Shown: positions 52,795-60,928 of the stretch, one piece after another
Position numbering within the stretch: the first letter of the stretch is position 1
How the letters are laid out: each line of letters opens with the position of its first letter
DNA from: Achromobacter spanius
GTDB taxonomy: Bacteria; Pseudomonadota; Gammaproteobacteria; Burkholderiales; Burkholderiaceae_B
DNA: 64,000 bases
Assembly (NCBI RefSeq): GCF_003994415.1
Contig: NZ_CP034689.1
Location: 6,138,001 to 6,202,000 of the forward strand
Direction: 5' to 3'
Made by a program: the position numbers and the translations under genes
Notes under the pieces: model-generated
What the model was told of the DNA's origin: nothing
Database searches by the model: none
What the model saw: the letters and a program-made list of their open reading frames with translations, nothing else

Positions 52795-53003
52795 CTCTTA
52801 TCTCCGGCAGATGCATTTGCAGGGCAATCCATCCCGGCCAAACAAAGCGGTGTCATCTGCTTAATGGCCTCCCGCTTCGCCACGCTCGACTGTTCAATCG
52901 ACGTTGCTGCGGTGGATCCCCGCGACTTCTGCAACGCATACACAGCCACGCCGATCGCAATCGCGGCGACGGCAACGAGCAAGCCGAACTTTGCTTTGGA
53001 CAT
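52791..53003 (-). CDS. Small membrane-anchored protein, antisense to the virB operon
   Basis: 70 residues on the minus strand from the ATG at 53003, with GGGGTG upstream. One N-terminal membrane segment (MSKAKFGLLVAVAAIAIGVA) is followed by a hydrophilic part with a Cys pair near the end (LCLAGMDCPANA). It is followed directly by the 53-residue gene. The pair sits in the only gap of the virB run (between virB6 and virB8). A promoter for it would lie in 53004-53249, where virB8 expression may also begin. Not recognised. Confidence 0.5.
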   Translation of the reverse strand: MSKAKFGLLVAVAAIAIGVAVYALQKSRGSTAATSIEQSSVAKREAIKQMTPLCLAGMDCPANASAGDKR

Positions 53004-53249
53004 GGTGGACACCCCATACGATTTTTGTTCGATGGGCCCGAGTCTATCAAACGCCAACTCGGACCACTCTGGTATGGAGGGCCTCCGCAAGGGCGCCCTG
53101 CCCGCTGGTGTGGCCAACGATTGCCACGGGCAAAGGTCGAGCCTACGGCTTGAGTTTATCCCTTCCTACGGACTTTCTTCAAGCGGTAACTGCATCCGCG
53201 CCGTCGACGCGTGCGCGTCCACGCATCCTCTCCAACGCTGAGCCTAACC

Positions 53250-54059
53250 ATGCCCCTCAACTTCAAGGGCCGCTTCATGCGCCGTCGCCGTCCAGATCTC
53301 CGCCCAACAGACACTTCCCAGCCGCCCGTCCAAACCGCGGAGGACCCGTCGTTCGACGCGCACATCCTCCCATTGACCCAACGCGCGCATCGTCTCTACT
53401 ACGCGGTGTTCCAGCGTCCATTGCAACAAGCCGACCGCTCCGCGCTAGTCGCCTTCGCGTTCTTCCTCGTCGCCCTGGTCGAGGGCATTGCCCTATATCA
53501 GTTGGTGCCACTCAAGCAGCAGACCCCCTATTTCGTCGAGTGGGACGCCCGCTCGGGCGCGGTCTGGATTTCCGACCGTGTTGCCGAGCGATTCACGCCG
53601 GAAACCGCCAATAAGACGTTCTTTCTGCGCCAATGGGCCACCTGGCTACTTACCATCAAACCGAACCCGTCGGACTCAATCGACGTTGACATCCCGAAAG
53701 CAACTCGCTGGACCATTGGCACAGCGACAGATCAGCTCACCGACTACTTCGCCAAGGTCGATCCGATCGGCGTCCGCATAGCGGATCAGCCTGGACTCAC
53801 GCGTGAAGTCACCGAGAACTCCACCACCTACAGCGTGGACGGTAAACAGGCCTACATGCTTCTCACCCTGCAAGAGCGCGTCAATGGCAAGGAATTCGGA
53901 GAGCCGAAAACCAAGCTTCTGACAATCCGATTCCTCCTTTCTACCGATAAGCAAGCGATCGATGAGCAGCGTTCCAACCCGCTTGGCGTCAAGATCGAGT
54001 GGTGGACCCTCACGGACTACTTCGGCCCCACGAGCGTTCGAATTCAGGGAGCACAGTAA
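53250..54059 (+). CDS. virB8: T4SS protein VirB8/TrbF
   Basis: 269 residues from the ATG at 53250; a GTG at 53211 is an alternative. A basic N-terminus is followed by one membrane segment near 74-92 (LVAFAFFLVALVEGIALYQL) and the periplasmic VirB8 domain (TPYFVEWDARSGAVW, RQWATWLLTIKPNPS, VKIEWWTLTDYF near the end). VirB8 bridges the inner membrane and the core complex. No strong ribosome-binding site precedes the ATG, and the gene is the first after the antisense pair. Confidence 0.86.
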   Translation: MPLNFKGRFMRRRRPDLRPTDTSQPPVQTAEDPSFDAHILPLTQRAHRLYYAVFQRPLQQADRSALVAFAFFLVALVEGIALYQLVPLKQQTPYFVEWDARSGAVWISDRVAERFTPETANKTFFLRQWATWLLTIKPNPSDSIDVDIPKATRWTIGTATDQLTDYFAKVDPIGVRIADQPGLTREVTENSTTYSVDGKQAYMLLTLQERVNGKEFGEPKTKLLTIRFLLSTDKQAIDEQRSNPLGVKIEWWTLTDYFGPTSVRIQGAQ

Positions 54060-55027
54060 TGCGTCAGGCCATTTCCCTACTTGCAGCGGTAATCGCCGTG
54101 CTCTGCGTGGGCGTCCCGGCGCACGCGCAGGAGAGCGACGTCCGAGCAGAGGTCGCGCAGGCGCAGAAGCGTGCCGGAACGGGCCCGAACGCTGCAGTTC
54201 CGATGCCGTTGGATGCGCGGTTGGTCACTTTCAACTTCGATCGCGACTATGACTACCCCGTCTTAATGCGGCCTTTCACGATGGTTCATCTGGAATTCGC
54301 CGCCGGCGAGATCCTCAAGGGCTATTACGCGTCGGATACCAGCGCCAGCCGTTGGACGTTCAAGCCGGCCCGAACGAAGCGCGATCTTTTTGTCATGTCG
54401 AAGGGCGACAACCTGCTCAACACCGCGACGATCATTACGAACCTCCGCACCTATCAAGTCACCTTCGTCTCAGCATCCAAAGGCTCGTATTACAAGCGCG
54501 TCAACTGGGCTGCGGACCCCGATCAGGATTCCGCAGTAGCCGGCCTGGACACCTTCGGAGGCAATGGTCCGATGCCCGCCAGCCCGAACGGTCCAATGGG
54601 CAGCGCAGAATGGGACGCTCCGGCCCCAGCCGTCCGCTCTGGCTCATCGTCGCGTGCCCACCAGGGTGGGCGCCCGGCCGACATCGTCGACATTTCGAAG
54701 GCGAACTTTGATTACCGGGTGGAAGGTAGCGCGCCGTTCAAGCCCGCCATGGTTTTCGATGATGGGAAGTTCACCTGGATACAGCTCCCAGCCGACGTAC
54801 AGGAGATTCCCGCCATCTTCGCGCTGGGAGCGGACGGAACGGCAGAGCTAGTCAACTTTACGGTTCGCCGCAATTACTTTGTGGTCCAGCGACTTTTCCC
54901 CGATGGGGCACTGCTGAAGCTTCGAAAAGATGAGGTCCGCATCTTTAACCGGCGCGGCAAAGCGTGCGGGCTCTTCGGCTGCGGCGTGTCTGGTGTCAAG
55001 AATCTCAACAGCGCGACATACCCATGA
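54060..55027 (+). CDS. virB9: T4SS outer core protein VirB9/TrbG
   Basis: 322 residues, starting right after the virB8 stop. A signal peptide ends in GVPAHAQ|ES. The N-terminal domain about 40-150 (RLVTFNFDRDYDYPVLMRPF, FKPARTKRDLFVMSKGDNLL) and the C-terminal beta domain about 225-305 (KPAMVFDDGKFTWIQLPADV, QEIPAIFALGADGTAELVNF, then RRNYFVVQRL) are both standard. A Gly/Pro/Ser linker of about 60 residues lies between them. VirB9 forms the outer-membrane ring with VirB10 and VirB7. A VirB7 lipoprotein gene was not found. The stop overlaps virB10 (ATGA). Confidence 0.9.
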
Positions 55028-56343
55028 GTGCCGCTCCCTCCCCTTCCAGCAGTCCTTCGCCCCAACGCCGTACTGCGGTGTCGCGAGGACTGATCAAGAT
55101 CGTCCTAATCACGTTCATCGCCGTCGTTCTCGGCTTCGTTCTCGTGCGACGGCTCGCTGGAATAGCGCCGGAATCCGCCGCCGACGCCCGCGCTAGGAAG
55201 GAAGAGCAGGAGCGCGCCGCCAAGGAAGCAGGAAATCCATTCGCAGTGCAGCGGCTGATTGCCGACCAGCTACGCGACCGTCTCAGTCGGAACGAAGAGG
55301 CCGCGCCCAAGCCGTCTAATGCGCCGCAGATCGCTGATCAAGCTCCGACTACGGAGCCAACTCGCACCGAGGCCGATGCCAGGCGGATAGAGGACCACCG
55401 CAACACAGTGACAATCGCGCAACAGGAGGATCTCTCCGCAGTGGAGATCGGTTTCTGGGAATCGCAGGACGCCGACGAACCTCAAACCACGATCGGGCGA
55501 TCATCGCATCGCGACCCAGCCGGCGCGGAAGCAGCACTTCGTGACGTGTCTACCGTCGCTACAGCAGCCGGCATCGACACCTCCGGCTTTTCCGCCGGGG
55601 GTATACCTGGTGCGCAGCCGGCCGGTGGCCCCGCCAACACGGTTGGCCAGGTCGTTGGACCGCAGGCCAGTGCCGGCCGACAGGCCGGCACTCCTGGCAA
55701 CATAAAGCCGCCGTTGTTCGCCTCCGCAGCGCCATCCCCATACTACATCCGCGAAGGTTGGATCATCCCTGCTGTGATCCAGCAGTCCCTGAATACAGAT
55801 GCCCCGGGCACGTTCCGCGCCATGGTGACGTCGGACGTCTACGACAGCCTACGTGGCGAGCACCTCCTCATAGAGAGAGGCACCGCGCTCACTGGCGAGG
55901 TGAGCACGGACATCGCTGAAGGCCAAAGCCGCATCCTCATGTCTGTCAACCGGATGGACTTCCCGAGCGGCGGCCGGGTGGCTCTAGGCGGCTGGGACAT
56001 TTCCGATCGGACGGGCGCCGCAGGCATTGCTGCACAGGTTGACGACCACTTCTGGCAGCGCTTTGGAAGCGCCTTCGGCGTAGCTGCAGTGGCGGCGCTG
56101 GCAGGCCATTACGACAAGAGCCAGAACGTCACCATAAACGTGGGAAGTGGCGGCTCGAACAGCGGCAACGCCACTTCGACGCTGACAGGCACCGCGGGTC
56201 AAGCACTAAGCGACACCGTCCGTCAGATTCTCCAACGGAATCAGTCGATCAAGAGGACCCTCACGCTCGAACCTGCGGACAAGATAAACATCGTCGTCGC
56301 GCGAGATCTCGTGCTTGACCCCAACATAGTCAGGAGCTACTGA
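55024..56343 (+). CDS. virB10: T4SS core protein VirB10/TrbI
   Basis: 439 residues from the ATG at 55024. A short cytoplasmic tail, one membrane segment about 26-45 (LIKIVLITFIAVVLGFVLVR), a long charged periplasmic linker, and the C-terminal beta-barrel domain (YYIREGWIIPAVIQQSLNTD, VYDSLRGEHLLIERGTALTG, then the end KINIVVARDLVLDPNIVRSY). VirB10 spans both membranes and gates the channel. It is directly followed by the gene that begins the pilus module, with no gap. Confidence 0.92.
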   Translation: MSAAPSPSSSPSPQRRTAVSRGLIKIVLITFIAVVLGFVLVRRLAGIAPESAADARARKEEQERAAKEAGNPFAVQRLIADQLRDRLSRNEEAAPKPSNAPQIADQAPTTEPTRTEADARRIEDHRNTVTIAQQEDLSAVEIGFWESQDADEPQTTIGRSSHRDPAGAEAALRDVSTVATAAGIDTSGFSAGGIPGAQPAGGPANTVGQVVGPQASAGRQAGTPGNIKPPLFASAAPSPYYIREGWIIPAVIQQSLNTDAPGTFRAMVTSDVYDSLRGEHLLIERGTALTGEVSTDIAEGQSRILMSVNRMDFPSGGRVALGGWDISDRTGAAGIAAQVDDHFWQRFGSAFGVAAVAALAGHYDKSQNVTINVGSGGSNSGNATSTLTGTAGQALSDTVRQILQRNQSIKRTLTLEPADKINIVVARDLVLDPNIVRSY

Positions 56344-57336
56344 ATGCAGAATCGCCTCACCCATCTAATAGTCATTGCATGGGCTGCGCTGATGCCGCCC
56401 ATCGCCACCGCCGCCCAGCCCGAGTTCTCGGCCCCCGTGCCGGCCGTGTATGAATTCAACTGGAAGCAGGCCGGCGACAGCGGTATCTCTCCTGTGCAGA
56501 TTTTTGACAACGGCAAGAGGGTGTATCTGCAGTTCGCACCCGGAACCGAGATCCCGGCCATTTTCGCCGACGCACCTGGCGGGCGAATTCTGCTCGCTTG
56601 GGAGGCGCAGTCTCCATACATTGTCGTGCCTCATATGGAAGCCCGCCTCGCTTTCAGACTCGGTAAGCGAGAAGCGGTAGCGTGGCGCGCTGGGATTCCG
56701 CCTGAAGGCAGCTACACGGGACTGGCCACGCCGGCTCGACAGACGGGCAGCGCCGCGGTCCCTGCCACGAGAGAGCAGTTGGCATTTCGTCGCACTGCCG
56801 CTGACGCCGCTGCCGGGCCTGACCCGTCGTACAAGCCAATCGTTGCACCCGCCCCTGCGTTGCAGGCGACCGCACAGCCCCTCGTCGCCTCGATGCCAGA
56901 CGGCTCCAGTCTGGCCGCGTTCATGGGAGTCGCCTTAGGCGGACCCATCGCGGAGCCAAAAACGGGAGACAGCCGCTCCGGAGCTGACGTCATTGCGCCA
57001 GGTGGCGCCACTCTCGCACCCGTCACGACCGTCGATGTCACCGCGGCCACAAGCACCGCTCCGCCCGTTCCGCCGCCACCCCCCGTCCAGGAGTGGCACG
57101 CCGAGACGGGTAAGACCGTTCAACAGACGCTCGACGGCTGGGCCCAAGCGGCAGGGTGGCAGCCCGTCAAGTGGCACCCCGATTTCGACTACATCATCGA
57201 AGTCCCGGTCACGCTCCGAGGCGAATTTTGGGATGCGGCCAATGACCTGCTAGCTGCGTATGACGTCGCCAAAAGGAAATTCAATGGCCTCGCCTATCGG
57301 GACAACAAAGTACTGGAAGTGATGGAGAGGAAATGA
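56344..57336 (+). CDS. pilL: PilL-type protein: VirB9-like beta domain fused to TcpQ/PilL C-terminal domain
   Basis: 330 residues with no spacer after virB10. A signal peptide (about 1-23, ATA|AQ) is followed by a domain (about 35-115) with PVQIFDNGKRVYLQF, then GTEIPAIFA and SPYIVVPHM. This repeats, in the same order, the pattern of the VirB9 C-terminal domain encoded at 54060 (PAMVFDDGKFTWIQL, EIPAIFA, NYFVV). A Pro/Ala/Thr-rich linker (about 120-250) leads to a TcpQ/PilL domain (EWHAETGKTVQQTLDGWAQA, then AGWQPVKWHPDFDYIIEV) that in type IVb pili partners the secretin. The two halves are each recognisable, and the fusion would let one protein contact both the VirB core and the PilN secretin. 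That role is inferred. Confidence 0.78.
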   Translation: MQNRLTHLIVIAWAALMPPIATAAQPEFSAPVPAVYEFNWKQAGDSGISPVQIFDNGKRVYLQFAPGTEIPAIFADAPGGRILLAWEAQSPYIVVPHMEARLAFRLGKREAVAWRAGIPPEGSYTGLATPARQTGSAAVPATREQLAFRRTAADAAAGPDPSYKPIVAPAPALQATAQPLVASMPDGSSLAAFMGVALGGPIAEPKTGDSRSGADVIAPGGATLAPVTTVDVTAATSTAPPVPPPPPVQEWHAETGKTVQQTLDGWAQAAGWQPVKWHPDFDYIIEVPVTLRGEFWDAANDLLAAYDVAKRKFNGLAYRDNKVLEVMERK

Positions 57337-59084
57337 TGAGAAAAGCAATTGTGATCGCGATCGCATTCGCGACGACCCTGTCTGGCTGCGCTCTGCAGCG
57401 CATTAAGGATACCGAGGCGCGCGTGGACGATGCCTACGGCGAGCACGCCGCCAGCGCAGCCAGCATGCGAAAGACCCGAGATCGCGCAGTGGAGGTAATC
57501 GATCGCCCGTGGGTATCGAAGACGCCAATTACGCGGCCGTCTGCGGCCGCATATCCCGCACCCCTTCAATGCCCAATCACATTTGTCCCTGCCGCTCCGA
57601 TCAGCGTATTTGAGTTTGGACAAACGGTGACGGCGTTGTGCGGAGTGCCCGTCAGGATCACCCCTGATGCCATCACAGCGCTGAGCGGTGGTGCACGCAC
57701 CGCCGCCAGGACGCCTGATATGACCCCACCGACGGGATCCGGGGGGCCGATCCCCCCAGGCGGGGTCGGCGCCCTCAGCGCAGGCTCATCGCTGCCCTCG
57801 ATGTCCGCACGAGACACAACGATCTCCGGCATTCGTTGGGACGGCAAGCCCCTACCGGGGCTGCTCGATGCCGTGACCTCACGACTGGGCTTGAGCTGGA
57901 CTTTCCGTGATGGCGCCGTCCAGATCCACTACCTGGACACCCGAGTCTTTCGCATATACGCAATCCAGTCCAAGACCAACATGCAGTCTGTCGTGCAATC
58001 TGGCACCCAGCTTGCATCATCCGGCACTAGCGGTCAGGGTGCCGCCGGCGCCACGTCTTCCTCAGGCTCAGGCGGGAGCACCGTGTCAGGCGGCTCCACA
58101 CAGACGACGATGGTTTCGATTGAATCGAACTTGGCGGAGGATGTGGACCGGATGATCAAAAGCATGCTCACTCCAGGTCTGGGCCAATCGAGCTTGTCCG
58201 TCAGCACTGGGACCGTGGCGGTCACGGACACGCCGGACGTGCTCAGCCGCATCGCGGCCTATCTCAAAACAGAGAACCGAAACATCACGCGACAGGCCCT
58301 TTTCAACATCACCGTGGCAGTCGTGCAGCGGACAGAGACAGATGACCAAGGCCTCGACTTGACTGCTGTGTACAAGTCGCTGAACGGCAACTACGGAATC
58401 ACTGTCGCCAATGCCTTCACCGCAGCCTCTAGCGCGGGCTCGGCCTCAATCGGAATCTTGGACACCGCAACCGGCACAGCCGGCCAGTTCGCTGGCTCAA
58501 AAGCCATTCTCCGCGCGCTGTCGAGCCAAGGTCGCGTATCGATCGTGACACAGCCCTCGGTCACGACCCTCAACTATCAGCCTGTCCCAGTCCAGGTAGC
58601 AAAGCAGACCAGCTATCTTGCTGCAGTATCCAACACCGCCACGGCTCAAGTTGGCTCAACCTCGGCGCTCACACCGGGGACCGTCACGACCGGCTTCTCC
58701 ATGGATCTTCTCCCGTTCATGATCGACAGCGACCAGATGCTGCTGCAGTTCACGATGAACCTCTCAACAGATCCTCGCCTGCGCACGGTCACGAGCGGCG
58801 ACAACTCCATTGAAGTCCCGGAGGTGGACAGCCGAATCTTCTCCCAACGTGTACGCCTCCGATCAGGTCAGACGCTGATTCTCTCCGGCTTCGAGCAGAA
58901 CGTCGACCGCGGGAACAGGAGCGGGATGTTCAGCCCATCAAACTGGCTCACGGGCGGTGGGGGCTCCACGAACAATCGACGCGAGGTGGTCGTGATTCTA
59001 ATCACCCCTATCGTCTTGGATGATGACTCCGAGATTCACGAGTCTGGCGGCAGCGCTGGCGACTACAGAGCAACAGCGAGCTGA
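57333..59084 (+). CDS. pilN: Type IVb pilus secretin PilN
   Basis: 583 residues from tandem ATGs at 57333/57336 (GGAGAGGAA upstream). Lipoprotein signal with lipobox LSGC (Cys about 19-20), so it reaches the outer membrane. An N-terminal region with a Ser/Gly-rich linker (about 225-265) precedes the secretin domain (about 370-560: GRVSIVTQPSVTTLNYQPVP, LQFTMNLSTDPRLRTVTSGD, EVPEVDSRIFSQRVRLRSGQ, then REVVVILITPIVLDDD). This is the channel for the thin pilus. It overlaps pilL by 4 bases. Confidence 0.92.
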   Translation: MMRKAIVIAIAFATTLSGCALQRIKDTEARVDDAYGEHAASAASMRKTRDRAVEVIDRPWVSKTPITRPSAAAYPAPLQCPITFVPAAPISVFEFGQTVTALCGVPVRITPDAITALSGGARTAARTPDMTPPTGSGGPIPPGGVGALSAGSSLPSMSARDTTISGIRWDGKPLPGLLDAVTSRLGLSWTFRDGAVQIHYLDTRVFRIYAIQSKTNMQSVVQSGTQLASSGTSGQGAAGATSSSGSGGSTVSGGSTQTTMVSIESNLAEDVDRMIKSMLTPGLGQSSLSVSTGTVAVTDTPDVLSRIAAYLKTENRNITRQALFNITVAVVQRTETDDQGLDLTAVYKSLNGNYGITVANAFTAASSAGSASIGILDTATGTAGQFAGSKAILRALSSQGRVSIVTQPSVTTLNYQPVPVQVAKQTSYLAAVSNTATAQVGSTSALTPGTVTTGFSMDLLPFMIDSDQMLLQFTMNLSTDPRLRTVTSGDNSIEVPEVDSRIFSQRVRLRSGQTLILSGFEQNVDRGNRSGMFSPSNWLTGGGGSTNNRREVVVILITPIVLDDDSEIHESGGSAGDYRATAS

Positions 59085-59088
59085 GCCT

Positions 59089-60417
59089 ATGGGTCCGAAA
59101 CAACCAGAACCCGGCCGGGTGATAGTGATCTCGGCCGGCGGAAAGTCCCTCGTTTCCGGTCTGTACTGGCAGACACTTTCGCAACCCCAAAAGGTCATGA
59201 AAGAGGCGCGCGAGATCGGCAAGCGAGACGGTATGGACATCGTCGCTATTCGCCGACTGCCCACAATCATCCAGGCCGGCTTTGTGCGCAAGCAAGCGGG
59301 AGTTCAGAAAGGCATGTTCAGCCTCGCCTCGATCGTGGCGGACCTGCTGCTGCGTAAAGAGGGGCAGTCCACGCTCGACCCCCTTATTGCGGCCTTCGCG
59401 GTCGGAGATGGGCGATTCGCCATTGTCGCGTTCAAGGATGGCGGCGTGGTGCCTGACTCGGACGTTGTTTTCGACACTCTGGCTCAGGCACAGGACGCAG
59501 TGCGCGCTCTTTACGCGCTGCTCTCTTCCAAGGGGAAGGAAGTCACCGTCTACGCCCCATCCGAGCTCGACTTTGGCGGTGATGCATCTGTCACGCTGGA
59601 GGTACTCGCCCGAGCTGCCACGCGCGATCACAAGCTAAAGCCGCTTCGCTTCGGGCTGAGTCGCCGCGAATGGCTTCTCCTGGCCCTTTCGGTGGCGGCG
59701 ATCATCGCGCTCACCATCGTCTATATGGTCTGGCGCCAGCACGAACGCGAGCGCGAAGAACGCCTTGAACGGCTCCGCCAGGCCGAGCTGGAGCGCGTTC
59801 GGAAAGATAGTGGCCAGGACGTTCGGCCTGCCGCTTTGGTACATCCATGGACGACTACGCCCTCCGTGCCCGCGATGATTTCGCACTGCATAGCAGCCGC
59901 GAGATCGACACCACTGGATGTCGCTGCATGGGAACTCCGCGCGCAAAACTGCACGCCGAGTTCATACGAGGCGGCATATGCGCGGCGGCCCGGCGCCACG
60001 GTCATGGAGTTCAGAGCAGCAGCGGCAGCGGTGTTTCCCCCGGGATACGCCGTGTCGATCCAGGCGGACGCCGACCAAGCGACAGTGCGCGTCATGTCCA
60101 AAGCGCCTGCGGGAGGCGACGACGAGATGCTGGAGATCGGACACAGGGTGGATAGCCTTGTCTCCCACCTCCAGAAGCAGCTTATTCCGATCAAGGTCGC
60201 GCCAAAGGCTCCGCCTACTCACAGCACCCCCAACGAGCAGGTAGGCGAGCCCGCCCCGGACTGGAGCACTGCGACCTTCGAAATCGTCAGTGATTGGCCT
60301 GCCGCCTCCGTCTTCGCCGGTTTTGACACGCGCGGCGTGCGGCTGCTGGAGCAGTCTACGTCCCTCAAGGAGAGAAAGCTCTCCTACACGCTTAAAGGAG
60401 AGATCTATGGAAAGTAA
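59089..60417 (+). CDS. pilO: Type IVb pilus accessory protein PilO
   Basis: 442 residues from the ATG at 59089, four bases after pilN. An N-terminal actin-like-looking cytoplasmic part (RVIVISAGGKSLVSGLYWQT, LLLRKEGQSTLDPLIAAFAV, GDGRFAIVAFKDGGVVPDSD) is followed by one membrane segment near 207-228 (EWLLLALSVAAIIALTIVYM), a charged coiled coil (HEREREERLERLRQAELERV) and a periplasmic domain. This is the R64 PilO (PilO2) arrangement, an inner-membrane part of the pilus alignment complex. It overlaps pilP by 11 bases. Confidence 0.82.
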   Translation: MGPKQPEPGRVIVISAGGKSLVSGLYWQTLSQPQKVMKEAREIGKRDGMDIVAIRRLPTIIQAGFVRKQAGVQKGMFSLASIVADLLLRKEGQSTLDPLIAAFAVGDGRFAIVAFKDGGVVPDSDVVFDTLAQAQDAVRALYALLSSKGKEVTVYAPSELDFGGDASVTLEVLARAATRDHKLKPLRFGLSRREWLLLALSVAAIIALTIVYMVWRQHEREREERLERLRQAELERVRKDSGQDVRPAALVHPWTTTPSVPAMISHCIAAARSTPLDVAAWELRAQNCTPSSYEAAYARRPGATVMEFRAAAAAVFPPGYAVSIQADADQATVRVMSKAPAGGDDEMLEIGHRVDSLVSHLQKQLIPIKVAPKAPPTHSTPNEQVGEPAPDWSTATFEIVSDWPAASVFAGFDTRGVRLLEQSTSLKERKLSYTLKGEIYGK

Positions 60418-60922
60418 GAACGTATTTGGCCTAGCGGCGTTCGTCGCTCTGATGCTCGGACCTGTCTCCCACGCGGTCGGGCAAGTCGCGCGCTCGCCCG
60501 ACTCTGGCCCCGCAACCGCGAGCACCCTCGCAGACCTCGCCGAAATCCAGCTACGCAGGCTCACTTATGAAGCGCTGACCGGAATGAATGAAGCAAAACT
60601 GGCCTACGAAAAGACGTCTCGCGTCGAAGATCGCAGTGCGACCGGCGTTCCTACGGTTCGGTCTGTACAAGGGATTGGAGGGAAGCTATCCGCCATTTTG
60701 GTGTACGCGGGCGGCGCGCAGGCCACAGCTCGCGCAGGCGAGGACATCCCCGGAGGCTATCGCGTGAAATCAATTTCCGTAGACAGGGTGGTCCTTACGC
60801 GGAACGGTCAAGACCTACGCCTGGGCTTCTCGGCGGAAGCCCCCCAAAGCGTTACCGAGGGCTCTGTTCGCCTGACGTCTCCCTTCCCCGGGGCCGCGGT
60901 TCCATTCCAGCCTGGAAGGTAA
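60407..60922 (+). CDS. pilP: Type IVb pilus protein PilP
   Basis: 171 residues from the ATG at 60407, which overlaps pilO and has AAAGGAGAG upstream. A signal peptide (about 1-24) is followed by a helix (TLADLAEIQLRRLTYEALTG) and a C-terminal domain with GGAQATARAGEDIPGGYRVK and SVDRVVLTRNGQDLRLGFSA, in the GspC/PilP style. It is a small periplasmic or inner-membrane-anchored part of the pilus machine that connects to the secretin. Confidence 0.85.
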   Translation: MESKNVFGLAAFVALMLGPVSHAVGQVARSPDSGPATASTLADLAEIQLRRLTYEALTGMNEAKLAYEKTSRVEDRSATGVPTVRSVQGIGGKLSAILVYAGGAQATARAGEDIPGGYRVKSISVDRVVLTRNGQDLRLGFSAEAPQSVTEGSVRLTSPFPGAAVPFQPGR

Positions 60923-60928
60923 ACATAA

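Noticed and set aside
52624..53241. A plus-strand frame after virB6 beginning ATGACCTCC
   Set aside because: It has no domain or membrane pattern expected of a virB7-type gene, while the minus strand encodes two coupled small proteins with membrane helices and a ribosome-binding site.
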